64,000 bases of DNA from Cydia pomonella (taxonomy: Eukaryota > Arthropoda > Insecta > Lepidoptera > Tortricidae), in contig NC_084704.1 of NCBI RefSeq assembly GCF_033807575.1, positions 28,993,968-29,057,967 of the forward strand. The letters are read 5' to 3'. Numbering within the stretch: the first letter of the stretch is position 1; every line of letters begins with the position of its first letter. The notes under the pieces are model-generated. The model was not told the DNA's origin and did not search any database. It saw only the letters and a list, made by a program, of their open reading frames with translations. The translations under genes and the position numbers were made by a program. Below are positions 35,660-46,297 of the stretch, piece by piece.

Positions 35660-35960
35660 GAACGATTAGATCGTCACCAGTCTCGCGTCGTCGGCCGGGC
35701 CGTCCGCGGCGCAGATGTAATCCACTTAGGATTAGCCGTAAACAAGAAGGGCCATTGTCGCGACACGAGCTATCTGTTAACGTCTAAGTGTAACTGATAA
35801 AGGGCGTCAACGGTATTGTTCAGCGGTATTAGGCTTTAATCCGGTCGCGAGCGACGCGACGCTCGTTAGGCTGATTGTCCCGCGCGGCAGATGGCCGCTG
35901 TAATCCGACCCCGGCAACCTCCTCGCGGAAAATATGGCCTCTTTGTGTTTGTTGCATCTG
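35660..35960. promoter_or_regulatory. Candidate regulatory block with four TAATCC motifs
   Basis: In a CpG-rich block, TAATCC or its complement occurs at 35718-35723, 35729-35734 (as GGATTA), 35837-35842 and 35901-35906. The hexamer is the binding core of K50 homeodomain proteins (Otd/Otx, Gsc, Ptx, Bicoid). CAGATG E-boxes accompany it at 35712 and 35888. Chance would give far less than one hit in about 190 bases. No gene is adjacent. Enhancer function is an inference from motif clustering alone. Confidence 0.4.
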
Positions 35961-36518
35961 CAGGTAAATTGTACGCGAGAATTGGGCCGTCCGTTACCGC
36001 ATACACGCTCTGAATGCAGCCGCTATGAATTTATTTTTCTTGTTAGCACTGCGGTTAGTATTTATTTATGTGATATAATAAAAGTTTTACATATATTGAG
36101 ATCGTTACATTTATAAAACATCTACTTTTAAGGTTTAACCTGTATTTTTAAAATATAAATAGAAACGTTTATTTGCAGGAATACGCAGGTACAAGGTGTT
36201 AGCTATAAATAAATATGGCACGTATTTAACCGTTCAACTAAGTAATAAAATTGCGGTAGCTAAAAAAATAGAAATAGGTACTAAAATTAATAGTTTAGCG
36301 ACAAAAGTGGAGCCTCAAAATATTTCAATATGAGCATTATTTTTATGCCGTTAAAGCTTTTGTTTATTTGAAGGCAAGTACCAACTATTCATTTGGCAAC
36401 TGAATTATTATTAAATGGATACTAATTGTGAAGCACATTTTTAACAGAAAACTACTGTCTATTAATTTAAAAATGAAGTTCTTTTAAAATATTTAGATAG
36501 CAAATTAAGGTAAATGCA
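35961..36518. other. Non-coding stretch
   Basis: AT-rich; nothing recognised. Confidence 0.35.
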
Positions 36519-36580
36519 TATAGTAGATTGTTAACCAAGGGATGAAGGGCACCTTCCAGAAATGGTGCCTTTCACCCGAG
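36519..36580 (-). repeat. Family B fragment
   Basis: TAGTAGATTGTTAACCAAGG followed by GATGAA matches the interior of family B read in reverse (compare about 42340-42370). A shared GGTGCCTTTCACC stretch follows, as in the longer copy B3. The termini are missing. Confidence 0.55.
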
Positions 36581-37771
36581 TTAAACACTACTTTTCATTT
36601 AGAATACGAGGAAAGTGAAATACACGTGCATTTAAAAAAATACGGCTAAATATAAACTTCAGTAGTAGTTCTTGCGGGTTCTTTCAATTAACAATTAAGG
36701 TAAAAATATTGTTATTTATGGCATAAAGAGTTAATTATCACAATGGAAATTTTATAATGAATTAACTTGAAACCAGTATTTTAAATGCTTACTATAAAAG
36801 AAAGGAAAGTTACTTAGAGAGTACAGTGCTCTAGAGCAGAAAAGTATTATTTTCTACACACTTTTTAGAACAACAACGACCCATTTTCAAAGCATGAGAA
36901 ATGAAAAATTGGTATATCGACAATCATTACTTACGAGTAAGCTGTCATTTTAATATATAAAAGAGTCTAAAAACGTCATTGTGGTGTTATACACGTTGAA
37001 CCTATGGGTAGAAAACTTAAGAGGAAAGGGGACGGCCGCTTCTCCATACAAATGCAGTCCCCATTTTCCTCTCTGGATATTGACATATGGAAAATACTTT
37101 ATAACATTTGATTATATGTATTAACCATAGGTAAGCAACAACTACAACTATATGACAACAAATATTAAAAATCATACGCTTTGCAATATTAGGCAATCTA
37201 TTATTTTAGACGCCAGACTATCATTTCAAGTTCCTTTTTTTTTTGGTGGCTTGAATTTTCTGCCGGTTTTTTAGTAATATGATGCTTATATTTGGGGCTA
37301 ATATACATGTTTCGGCGCCAAAATATTAATACACAGCCAAATTATATTATTATATGGCCAATGAAAGTTCCCCTTTAATATTTTAGTTGCCCGGTTAATA
37401 ATATGCCAATAAATATTATCACAGTAAGTGCAGAGTCGGCTTCATAAGCCTTTGTTTATTGCGTCTGTGACAATAATGATTAGAAAGGTGGAATTCTTTA
37501 TAATTTAAGAGTACTCTGATTGAACTGTTACCTACACATATTAAATGATATGGTGATTGGGTATAGTCTATGCAAAAAAAAGAGTCGTAGCATGTATTGG
37601 TTCCCACATATTTTACATTTCTTCTCTTTCTGCACAAGAGAAGCTTTAGAGGCTCTACCAATAGGTATTACTACGAGTGAGTGCACTAGTCTTATATTCC
37701 AATATTTTTGTAACTACCAAACCACCTACTACCACCTACCAAACTATGTTAACTAAACCAATCAGTAATTT
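36581..37771. other. Non-coding stretch
   Basis: AT-rich. Opposing open frames at 37419-37756 show no known motif and look like chance. Nothing else recognised. Confidence 0.35.
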
Positions 37772-38067
37772 ATAGGGTTCCGTACCCAAAGGGTCAAACG
37801 GGACCCTATTACTGAGACTTCGCTGTCCGTCCTTCCGTCCGTCCGTCTGTCACCAGGCTGTATCTCATGAACCGTGATAGTTAGCCAGTTGAAATTTCGA
37901 CAGATTATGTATTTCTGTTGCCGCTATAACAACAAATAATAAAAAGAGAATAAAATAAATATTTAAGGGACTCCCATACAACAAACATATTTTTTTTGCC
38001 GTTTCTATAAATAATAGTACGGAACCCTTCGTGCGTGAGTCCGACTCGCATTTGGCCGGTTTTTACT
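37772..38067 (+). repeat. GTTCCGTA / GAGTCCGACTCGCA repeat, family A
   Basis: Complete copy: AGGGTTCCGTACCCAAAGGG at the start, TCCGTCCGTCCGTCTGTCAC, CTGTATCTCATGAACCGTGA, ATGTATTTCTGTTGCCGCTA, then GTACGGAACCC, GAGTCCGACTCGCATTTGG and CCGGTTTTT. Closest relative in the window is 1525-1829. Confidence 0.9.
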
Positions 38068-38704
38068 TTAAGCAAAACAACCTACATAACGTAACGTACC
38101 TACTACCTACATAATACTTGGCTAACTAGTAGCTAATGGCACTGAAGCTAAAACTAATATGCTTACCTAATACGTAAATGTTGCTCGGCCGCAGCGCCGG
38201 CCAGCGCCACACAAAAGCCAGTTTACAGGAGTTAGTTTAGTCCAAACGATGATTAATTACCTACGCAAATAAATTCCCTGCAACCAACTCCAGGTATGAA
38301 CAGAGTCCTGGAGCGCAGGTCGAAAATTCTATATTACGTGACCTTGTTAGGTAATTAATGTAGCTTTTATTTACTTTTAAACGAGCATTTATTATTAAAA
38401 GTTCTGAATAATTTACTTATGGACATAAAAAAATTGGAACGGCTATTATAATTGTTTTAATGTGAAAATGACGCGACGTAACACATATAATATTGGTTTA
38501 GTTGATCATACAAATATACATTCCGATAGTCAGACAGAACAGGAAAGGTGGTTTGGAATAATTCCAAAAGTTTTGAATTTTGTCAAACAACCGTGAATTT
38601 CAAGCATTTTTTTTTTGTTGTGAAAATCTTATAGTAAATGCCAGTTAATAGTTTCTGCTTTAGTTACGCCATACTAGGAAGAAAAAGGCAAACAATTCAC
38701 AACG
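38068..38704. other. Non-coding stretch
   Basis: Small CpG-rich patch at 38185-38215. Otherwise AT-rich with nothing recognised. Confidence 0.35.
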
Positions 38705-39139
38705 GCTAACACCATGAAAACTCGTTTTTAGTTTATACGCGTTTTCCCTAGTAACAACTATTTTTCCGTATCGCCTCAGTGAAAACTAGTTTTAACCGGG
38801 ATTTTTCAGTCAAAACTAGTTTTGGCAATATGTCTTGGTGAAAACTAGTATTCACTAATTATTCTAAAATTGATCTCAGTGCATTGATACTAGTTTTTAC
38901 TAGACAATGCACGTAACACAAAAAAGATAGCTTTTTTCCTATGTTAAAATACTTGGAGTCTTTTCTGGGCCGCGGCGTGCTTGCTTGGCTGCTCGCTCGG
39001 CTTCGCACGCTATTTGGTCACAGCAAACTAGTTTTGACTGAAAAATCCCGGTTAAAACTAGTTTTCACTGAGACGATACGGAAAACTGGTTTTATATAGA
39101 GAAAACGCTTTTTCACTAAAAATCGGTTTTTACGGTAAC
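38705..39139. mobile_element. Foldback element built on AAAACTAGTTTT palindromes
   Basis: The arms (about 38705-38822 and 39025-39139) are inverted copies. Both carry CCGTATCG, CTCAGTGAAAACTAGTTTTA, ACCGGGATTTTTCAGT and AAAACTAGTTT words, and the right end is GGTTTTTACGGTAAC. The small palindrome AAAACTAGTTTT and near variants recur at least five times within the element. The central part holds a CG-rich CTTGGCTGCTCGCTCGGCTT stretch. A related element starts at 63693. No protein is encoded. Confidence 0.85.
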
Positions 39140-39281
39140 ATACAACTAATACCTACTTATATACCTGCATATATTTTGGCAAGCAGTGTATTTCAATTTC
39201 AAGTATGTAAAAAAGTATGGCAACTCTCTGTGCCGGACAAAAAACAGCAATATATTCGTACATCAAACAACCGCTTGCTTT

Positions 39282-40077
39282 TTAGGGTTCCGTTCCAAAA
39301 TACCCTATACTAAAGGAACCCTTATACTCCGTCCGTTCGTGTGTCTGTCACATTGCCAAATATCTCAAGAACTAGTTATCGATTTGAAATTTTGAATAGT
39401 TACTAAAAATCAACCCAGACACAGTGAAAGTGTAATATTTAATTTAAATTTTATTAAGTATAGAAAATGCCCAATATAAAGAGGGGGCAAAATTTCAAAG
39501 TCTAGTTAATAGGTCAAGTGGGGTATCATTTGAGAGAACTCAAATTGAACTTAATAAAGAGTAGAGAGTTTTTGATAAAGAGTATTCTATCTATCTATCT
39601 TTCCAAAACATCTATTTTTCTTACTGGAAAGAAATGATTTTTCAAAGAAAATGTGAAAAATAAAAACCATCCTCTCCTTATCTCCGAAGTTTACCAACGA
39701 AAAATAATCATTTTTTTACATAACATTATCATAAATATTACAGGAAAAATATAGTGACACCTCTATCTTGATAAGTTTTTTTAACTATCAAAAAACATTT
39801 TCTAATTTTATTTGAAATTTAATCTCCGTCTCGGGTGTTTATTATTTGAAATTTCTATGAGATTACAACAAAAATACGTTCTTTCAAATAAAACAAAAAA
39901 TATCGAAATCGATTCGCATATAAAAAAATGCTAGCGGAAATTAGTTAGCCAATTTACCGATAGATGGATATCGTCAAAAGCCTTTCGTGTTTATTGTTAC
40001 ATGAGATTGATGAGATAATTTAAAGTTTTCACGGACCTCTTGGTGCGCGAGTTCGGACTCGCACTTGACCAGGTTTT
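39282..40077 (+). repeat. Long GTTCCGT-type element related to family A
   Basis: The element opens TTTTTAGGGTTCCGTTCCAA, then GGAACCCTTATACTCCGTCC and TATCTCAAGAACTAGTTATC. It closes near 40077 with GAGTTCGGACTCGCACTTGA, CCAGGTTTTTTT. The interior is AT-rich and unlike the interiors of families A, B and C, so it is another member of the same superfamily. Open frames inside are incidental. Confidence 0.75.
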
Positions 40078-40452
40078 TTTAATGCTTCTCGCGCTCTTTT
40101 GTACGTTGTATCAAAATATTTTAGGTGGTTGAATGAAATTGTTTCTGATAACTTTGTTAAAAATATAATTGAGGCGTGGTGTGAAGAAATTCAATAATAA
40201 ACAATTCAACGAAAGAATATGGAGGCTGATTATGTGACCAAAAACAACACGCAATAAGGGCATGCATATACATATTTTACATTGACTGCTAACATCATAA
40301 CCCTGTCTTCCTATTCCGACTGGTAAACCACTTACCACAGAAAATACAAATACGAATGAAACATCCTACGAATCTCTGTTAAGTGAAAACAAAAGTGTGT
40401 TGATTGTTGAAAAGAGGGTTGATTGCATGGATGATTTTCATCCTCAAGTTTA
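40078..40452. other. Non-coding stretch
   Basis: AT-rich, nothing recognised. Confidence 0.35.
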
Positions 40453-40717
40453 ATGGCTCCTCTACACGATGGGACATCATACTGGCCCACTAAGATGGGC
40501 CAGCGTGTAGAAAGGGTAGTGGACGTAGTGGTGTCGGATCGCCTATGGCGCGGCGGAATGGCGATATTAGGATGGCCACGGTCTCGGTTTTTCGTCCGCA
40601 CATCAAAGGTAGTGGGCCAGCATCTAGCCATGTACATGTGGCCCATTCCATAGTGTATGGTATCAAACATCGCATGGCCATCATGGTCCAGCGCTGGTCA
40701 TCGTGTAATGGAGACAT
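40453..40717. mobile_element. MITE with CTCTACACGATGG termini
   Basis: The left end ATGGCTCCTCTACACGATGG and the right end (complement ATGTCTCCATTACACGATGA) form diverged inverted repeats. The interior is GC-richer with repeated TGGCCCA and GGGCCAG words. Four overlapping open frames on both strands result from this composition and are not genes. A single-end relic lies at 15236-15280. Confidence 0.7.
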
Positions 40718-41711
40718 GAGTGCAAAAAGTGAAAAAGTACAAATTAAAAGAATGCAATCGTCAAGTTTTGATTTTTTTTTCCAATGGAAATCTTGTAGCT
40801 AACATATTTTCTAAAATCAAACTTCAGATATACTAAGTAAAGGATGATCCAATTTACCAAAATTTCATTTACTTCTTCATTTTATGTAAGATTATTATTT
40901 TATAGTTATTTAATTTCGTGTGCAAAACGTATCCTTAATAAATGAAACATATGCGATATTTGAGTGTTTATTTAATTTATTAAACGTATTGATGTTTCTT
41001 CAGCAATTGCCTTTTTTAAATTAATAAATAAAATACTGATAAATTTGTACGTAATAAACAAATTATACGTAAGAAAAAATTAGATGTGGCGTCTAGTCAA
41101 ATTATAACCAAAGTGTTTTATATGATTACTAGATGTTATTTACCTTTTAAAATATTTCAAGATTTCTTCTCTTTTGGTGTTTGAATTGGCCAAACAATTT
41201 CATGTCTCTGAATGTTTTAGAGATCAGGCATGTAAGAGGTACCCGTAAAAATGGTTTTCTTGATATTCTTTTCGCTTTTAACTAAGCGATATTACACCTG
41301 CTCTGCTGCTAGTGTATTAATTTCTTAGCCAAACTTTGCTTAAGTTCACGCAGGGCCTTAATTGTATATTTTTTGTAATGATGGCAGGAAGGGTGAAGCA
41401 AAATTGCCCCCAAAGCTTTGAGTTCTGAACTATTATCAAATGATGCCCTGTGAGTAGAAAATACTTCATACAAATTGTTAACCCTCTGCTGCCTCCTGGA
41501 ACCTCGCAGCATCCATTTAACCTTAATTTTTTTTTTTTTCTCCAAAGATATGAAACGGAGAAATATAAAATTTTGCATAAATATTACTGTGACTTATAGG
41601 AACTATTAAAAAATATACGAGCTTTACCTACTTATTTTCCTGAAAAAAAAATAAAAATTAAAAAATTAAACATTATTTATATCAATTTAGGCCAATGGTG
41701 TGAACACCATT
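40718..41711. other. Non-coding stretch
   Basis: AT-rich. A minus frame at 41578-41309 (89 codons) is open, but no motif is recognised and it has no splice or start context that I would trust. Confidence 0.35.
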
Positions 41712-41770
41712 TTTTTAGGGTTCCGTAGCCAAATGGCATAAAACGGAACCCTTATAGTTTCGCCATGTCC

Positions 41771-41833
<63 letters not shown>

Positions 41834-42452
41834 CGAGGCTTTGCTCCGTGGTCAGTGATAGAAAGCTGAAATTTGGCATGGATATATAAATCAATAAAGC
41901 CGACAAAGTCGTACAATAAAATCTAAAAATTTAATTTTTTTTAGGGTACCTCCCCTACACGTAAAGTGGGGGTGAAATTTTTTTTTCGCTTCAACTCTAA
42001 AGTGTGGGGTATCGTTGGAAAGGTCTTTCAAAACTAATAGGGGTTTTCAAGAAACATTTTTTGATAAAGTGAATATATTCGGAGATAATCGATCCGAAAG
42101 AAAAAAAAAATGTGTCCCCCCCCCTCTAACTTTTGAACCATAGGTCCAAAAAATATGAAAAAAATCGTAGAAGTAGAGCTTAAGAAAGACATTAAATGAA
42201 AACTATAGCGGACATGATCAGTTTAGCTGTTTTTGAGTTATCGCAAAAAGTTTTCCCTTCATAGTAAAAAGCCTTATTTTAATTAGGTACTGATTATGCA
42301 AATTTGCCTATTTGTTTATCTCAGGTGAAAGGTACCGTTTCATCCCTTGGTTAACAATTTACTATACTTTAAGCTCCAGTTTAGCTTATTGTGACGGAAG
42401 AGTAACTACGGAACCCTACACTGAGCGTGGCCCGACATGCTCTTGGCCGGTT
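41712..42452 (+). repeat. Family B element, copy B3, with expanded microsatellite
   Basis: Same order of blocks as B1, from TTTTTTAGGGTTCCGTAGCC to GCTCTTGGCCGG. Relative to B1 it has a longer GTCT tract (41771-41830) and an additional segment of about 60 bases near 42270-42335 before TTCATCCCTTGG. The fragment at 36519 has that same segment. Confidence 0.9.
41771..41830 (+). repeat. (GTCT)15 microsatellite inside family B
   Basis: Fifteen uninterrupted GTCT units grown at the position where other family B copies have only two to five. On the minus strand it reads as a QTDR repeat peptide, which is an artefact. Confidence 0.97.
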
Positions 42453-42602
42453 ATTCTTAATATGATTCAACTACTTATCTAGATAATATGTTATAGTTTC
42501 ACCTGCTCAGCAAAGATGAAACACTGTAAATTAAATGTATTATTTACTATGTAACGTACCTACTACGCGTGTACGCTAATATTGTGTCGTACAGTGAACA
42601 CC

Positions 42603-42713
42603 TGGGGGCCTACCGCGAACCACGTTCGACGTGTTGCCTCTCTGTCGCACTTGTAAATTCATACGTAAGTGTGACAGGGAGGCAATACGTCGAACGTGGT
42701 TCGCGGTAGAGCC
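42603..42713. mobile_element. Foldback MITE, CTACCGCGAACCACGTTCGA arms
   Basis: The left arm (about 42609-42652) and right arm (42666-42710) are inverted copies with few mismatches; both hold CTACCGCGAACCACGTTCGA and GTTGCCTC or complements. The loop is about 14 bases. No coding capacity. Confidence 0.85.
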
Positions 42714-42804
42714 TCTGATAACGTAGTGATTATATGCTCTTTGCCCCTGATCACAGCGGCGATGGGCCGAACGTGTTAAAAACCGCAATTACAAACTTGA
42801 TTTT

Positions 42805-42995
42805 TTTTTATAATACCACGTCGGTGGCAAACAAGCATACGGCCAGCATGATAGTAAGCAGTCTTCGTAACCTATGGACGCCTGCAACACTAGGGGTGTT
42901 ACATGCGTCGCCAACCCTTTAAAAACTTGTACACTCCTTTTTTGAAGAACCCCGTACTGTAGCCCCTCGAGAACCCCTGGAGAAAATCTAAATGT
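42805..42995 (+). repeat. GTCGGTGGCAAACAAGC family repeat
   Basis: Poly-T, then ATAATACCACGTCGGTGGCA, AACAAGCATACGGCCAGCAT, ATGGACGCCTGCAACACTAG, GGTGTTACATGCGTCGCCAA and a 3' part with GAACCCCGTACTGTAGCCCC. The most complete copy in the window. Confidence 0.8.
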
Positions 42996-43809
42996 AAACA
43001 ACTAACCTAACCTAAACATTTCCACCGAATACAGATAAAATAGTAGTTGCCTATAAATAACACGCGATTTTAGAATTATTTAAATATATTGTTGCTAACC
43101 GACGATTATTCAAATATGCCACCTTTTTCTGCTGACAAACTGGGTTTGCCAAAGTATATTATGCAATTTGATATTTTTCACTAATCTAAATATGTGTTAC
43201 CAAAAACAGATGTATAAGCAAAGAAAATATTTCAGTCTTAGATTATTTCAAGAGTTTGAATATTGTTATTGGCTTCACCAAGACGAAGCCAAAAACAATT
43301 TCCGAACTCTTTTGAAACTGTCTCACAAATTGTTTCACAAATTATGAGTCACAAGAGGTATCGGCCTAATGAAAAGTATGAGTTTAAGGAAGACGATCAA
43401 AATAAATATGAAGGTCACAAATACAAATAATTTATTATTATAAAGGTTGTATACATGTGAGAGATATAAACATCAGACTCCACACCGAGCCTGTATTATG
43501 GAAATCTGCAAAAGCGATTGACAAATATGTATTTTCACATGAGTAGATACAAGTTAAGTTCCGTAAAACTACACAACTATAGTCCAATACTGCAACTATG
43601 GTCCACAAGTTCGAAAGGAAATTAAGTATCTATACCAATGTTCCTTGTGGTTTACTCCTAGTTTTACCTTCCATTTATAAACATACTTTGCCTTAGAACT
43701 ACATAAATATAGTAAAATGCATACCTGAATGAGAAAAATTGAGTTTATTTGTGGACCATAGTTGGGAGCTTTGGACTATAGTTGGGGGGTTTTACGGTTA
43801 GTACTTAGT
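42996..43809. other. Non-coding stretch with a short miRNA-precursor-like hairpin
   Basis: 43246-43317 folds into an imperfect hairpin: a 26-base left arm (43251-43276) pairs with 43285-43310 with about four mismatches around an 8-base loop. The rest is AT-rich. No gene recognised. Confidence 0.4.
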
Positions 43810-44062
43810 ACTCGTACAAGTTAGTTTTTAGGTACTGATGTACGAAATTTCATTTGATATTTACCAGTCGCTTTTCAGTGAAGGAAAACATCGTGAGGAA
43901 ACCGGACTAATCCCAACAGGGCCTAGTTTGTCCTCTGGGTTGGAAGGTCAGATGGCAGTTGCTTTCGTAAAAACTAGTGCCTACGCCAAATCTTGGGATT
44001 GTCAAGCGGACCCTGAGGCTCCCATGACCATGGCAAAATGCCGGGACAACGCGAGGAAGAAG
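43810..44062 (+). mobile_element. 5'-truncated SINE copy
   Basis: It matches the body of the SINE at 13702-14028 from just after its tRNA head (CTCGTAC) to the terminal CAACGCGAGGAAGAAGG. The motifs GTGAAGGAAAACATCGTGAG, GGTTGGAAGGTCAGATGGCA and CTACGCCAAATCTTGGGATT are in order. The A and B boxes are missing, so it cannot be transcribed from its own promoter. The open frame through it is a by-product. Confidence 0.9.
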
Positions 44063-44580
44063 GAAGATACAGTCATTAATTTTAAAAGTAATAACTACAA
44101 TACAAGCTATAAAATACGGAATTTGCTGAAGCGATCGACATCAAAATCAAAGTGATTAGTTAAGATTTAGTTAGTGAAAACCGTTTTCTCCCGAAATAGA
44201 ATATCATAGAAAAATTGCCGTTATGTCGTTAGATTCGAAAAGCTATTCTTCCCTCTTAAATGTAGGCAATGAATTGAAACTATTAATTTATTAAAAGTAG
44301 CCAAGCTTAAATTTTCCCCGAAGCACTTTATGTAAGAAACTTGTATTACATAGACTTTCTCCAGTTTGTTTGCAGAGATCTCCGTATACTCCGAAGTTCA
44401 TGTTACGTTTGGTCGACGCTACGGGTGCACATTGTTTATTCACAGATGTCATGTCGGTGTACAGGGCCACTTGATTGTGGCTAGGCATTTCACAGGGAAA
44501 GGGTAATTACAGTATGACGGCAATTTTAAAGTAGACTTTTATTTAATAACGTGAAACTTGGTCAATCAACCTAAGTGGCC
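44063..44580. other. Non-coding stretch
   Basis: Nothing recognised. Confidence 0.35.
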
Positions 44581-45049
44581 TTTTTAGGGTTCCGTAGCCA
44601 AATGGCAAAAAACGGAACCCTTATAGATTCGTCATGTCCGTCTGTCTGTCTGATTATGTCACAGCCACTTTTTTCCGAAACTATAAGAGCTATACTGTTC
44701 AAACTTAGTAAGTGGATGTATTCTATGAACTTATTAAGATGTTCACACAAAAATAGAAAAAAAAAAACAATAAATTTTGGGGGTTCCCCATACTTAGAAC
44801 TGAAACTCAAAAAATCTTTTTTCATCAAACCCATACGTGTGGGGTATCTACGGATAGATCATTAAAAATGACATTGAGGTTTCTAATATCATTTTTTTCT
44901 AAACGCGCGAGAGACACTTCCAAAGTGGTAAAATGTGTGTCCAAAGTGGTAAAATGTTGAACGACATCTAGTAAGTAGATTTTTTTTAATAAGTCATAAA
45001 TGGTACGGAACCCTTCATGCGCGAGTCCGACTCGCACTTGGCCGCTTTT
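44581..45049 (+). repeat. GTTCCGTA-type family C element, copy C1
   Basis: The element opens TTTTTAGGGTTCCGTAGCCA, then GGCAAAAAACGGAACCCTTA, TGTCACAGCCACTTTTTTCC, a CCATACGTGTGGGG-type block, CGCGAGAGACACTTCCAAAG and CAAAGTGGTAAAATG twice. It closes with GTACGGAACCC, GAGTCCGACTCGCACTTGG and CCGCTTTT. Same termini as family A, different interior. It faces C2 in inverted orientation, 175 bases away. Confidence 0.88.
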
Positions 45050-45224
45050 AAATATGAACAAGATACATATATTAAACCAAAGGCTCTTTAGACTTTTACT
45101 ATACTAGCTTTCTAAATAATAGTTATCGATTATGCGATAACAGGACCTCGTGACCGATAGAAGATATGGGACCCAGCAAATAATTACTACACGTGTATTG
45201 ATTTATGAATATTTATTAAAAAAT

Positions 45225-46297
45225 AAAAAGCGGCCAAGTGCGAGTCGGACTCGCGTATGAAGGGTTCCGTACCATTTATGACGTATTAAAAAAAATCTAC
45301 TTACTAGATCTTGTTCAACATTTTACCACTTTGGACACACATTTTAGCACTTTGGAAGTGTCTCTCGCGCAAACTATTCAGTTTAGAAAAAAATGATATT
45401 AAAAACCTCAATATCGTTTTTGAAGACCTATCCGTAGATCCCCCACACGTATGGGTTTGACGAAAAAAATTTTTTTTTAAATTTTATGACATATTAAAAA
45501 AAAAACTACTCACTAGATCTCGTTCAAACCAATTTTCGGTGGAAGTTTGCATCGTAATGTATATCATATTTTTTTTTTAGATTTTTAATTCTGTTATTTT
45601 AGAAGTTACAGGGGGGGGGGGGGGGCACACTTTTTTTCACTTTGGAAGGTTCTCTCGCGCAAACTATTCAGTTCAGAAAAAAAATGATATTAGAAACCTC
45701 AATATCATTTTTGAAGACCTATTCATCTTAGATACACGTATGGGTTAGATGAAAAAAAAAATTTTTTTTTAATTTTATGACGTATTAAAAAAAAACTACT
45801 TACTAAATCGCGTTGAAACCAATTTTCGGTGGAAGTTTATATGGCAATGTATATCATATATTTTTTTTAGATTTTTCATTCTGTTATTTTAGAAGTTACG
45901 GGGGTGGGGGGGGGGGGGGGGGGACACACACACATTTTACCACTTTGGAAGTGTCTCTCGCGCAAACTATTCATTTTAGAAAAAAATGATATTAGAAACC
46001 TCAATATCATTTTTGAAGACCTATCCATAGATACCCCACACGTATGGGTTTGATGAAAAAAGATTTTTTGAGGTTCAGTTCTAAGTATGGGGAACCCCCA
46101 CAATTTATTGTTTTTTTTTTCTATTTTTGTGTGAAAATCTTAATGCGGTTCATAGAATACATCCACTTACTAAGTTTGAACAGTACAGCTCTTATAGTTT
46201 CGGAAAAAAGTGGCTGTGACAGAATCGGACAGACAGACGGACATGACGAATCTATAAGGGTTCCGTTTTTTGCCATTTGGCTACGGAACCCTAAAAA
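45225..46297 (-). repeat. Family C element, copy C2, internally amplified
   Basis: Reverse copy from AAAAAGCGGCCAAGTGCGAG to TTTGGCTACGGAACCCTAAA. It is more than twice as long as C1 because the interior has expanded into about three tandem units (about 45275-45475 partial, 45477-45770, 45771-46069). Each unit contains ATGACRTATTAAAAAAAA, CTCTCGCGCAAACTATTCA, AACCTCAATATC and a CACACGTATGGGTT-like block. Long G runs lie at 45611-45624 and 45901-45922. Confidence 0.88.

Noticed and set aside
40332..40802. Four overlapping open frames on both strands
   Set aside because: They lie in and around the MITE at 40453-40717, whose GGCCCA-rich inverted sequence lacks stops on both strands. No known motif.
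41715..41906. Minus-strand open frame with a QTDR repeat peptide
   Set aside because: It is the translation of the (GTCT)15 microsatellite inside a family B element.
45601..45922. Long G runs as a possible G-quadruplex or telomere-like signal
   Set aside because: They are parts of the amplified unit of family C; no TTAGG telomeric repeats occur.
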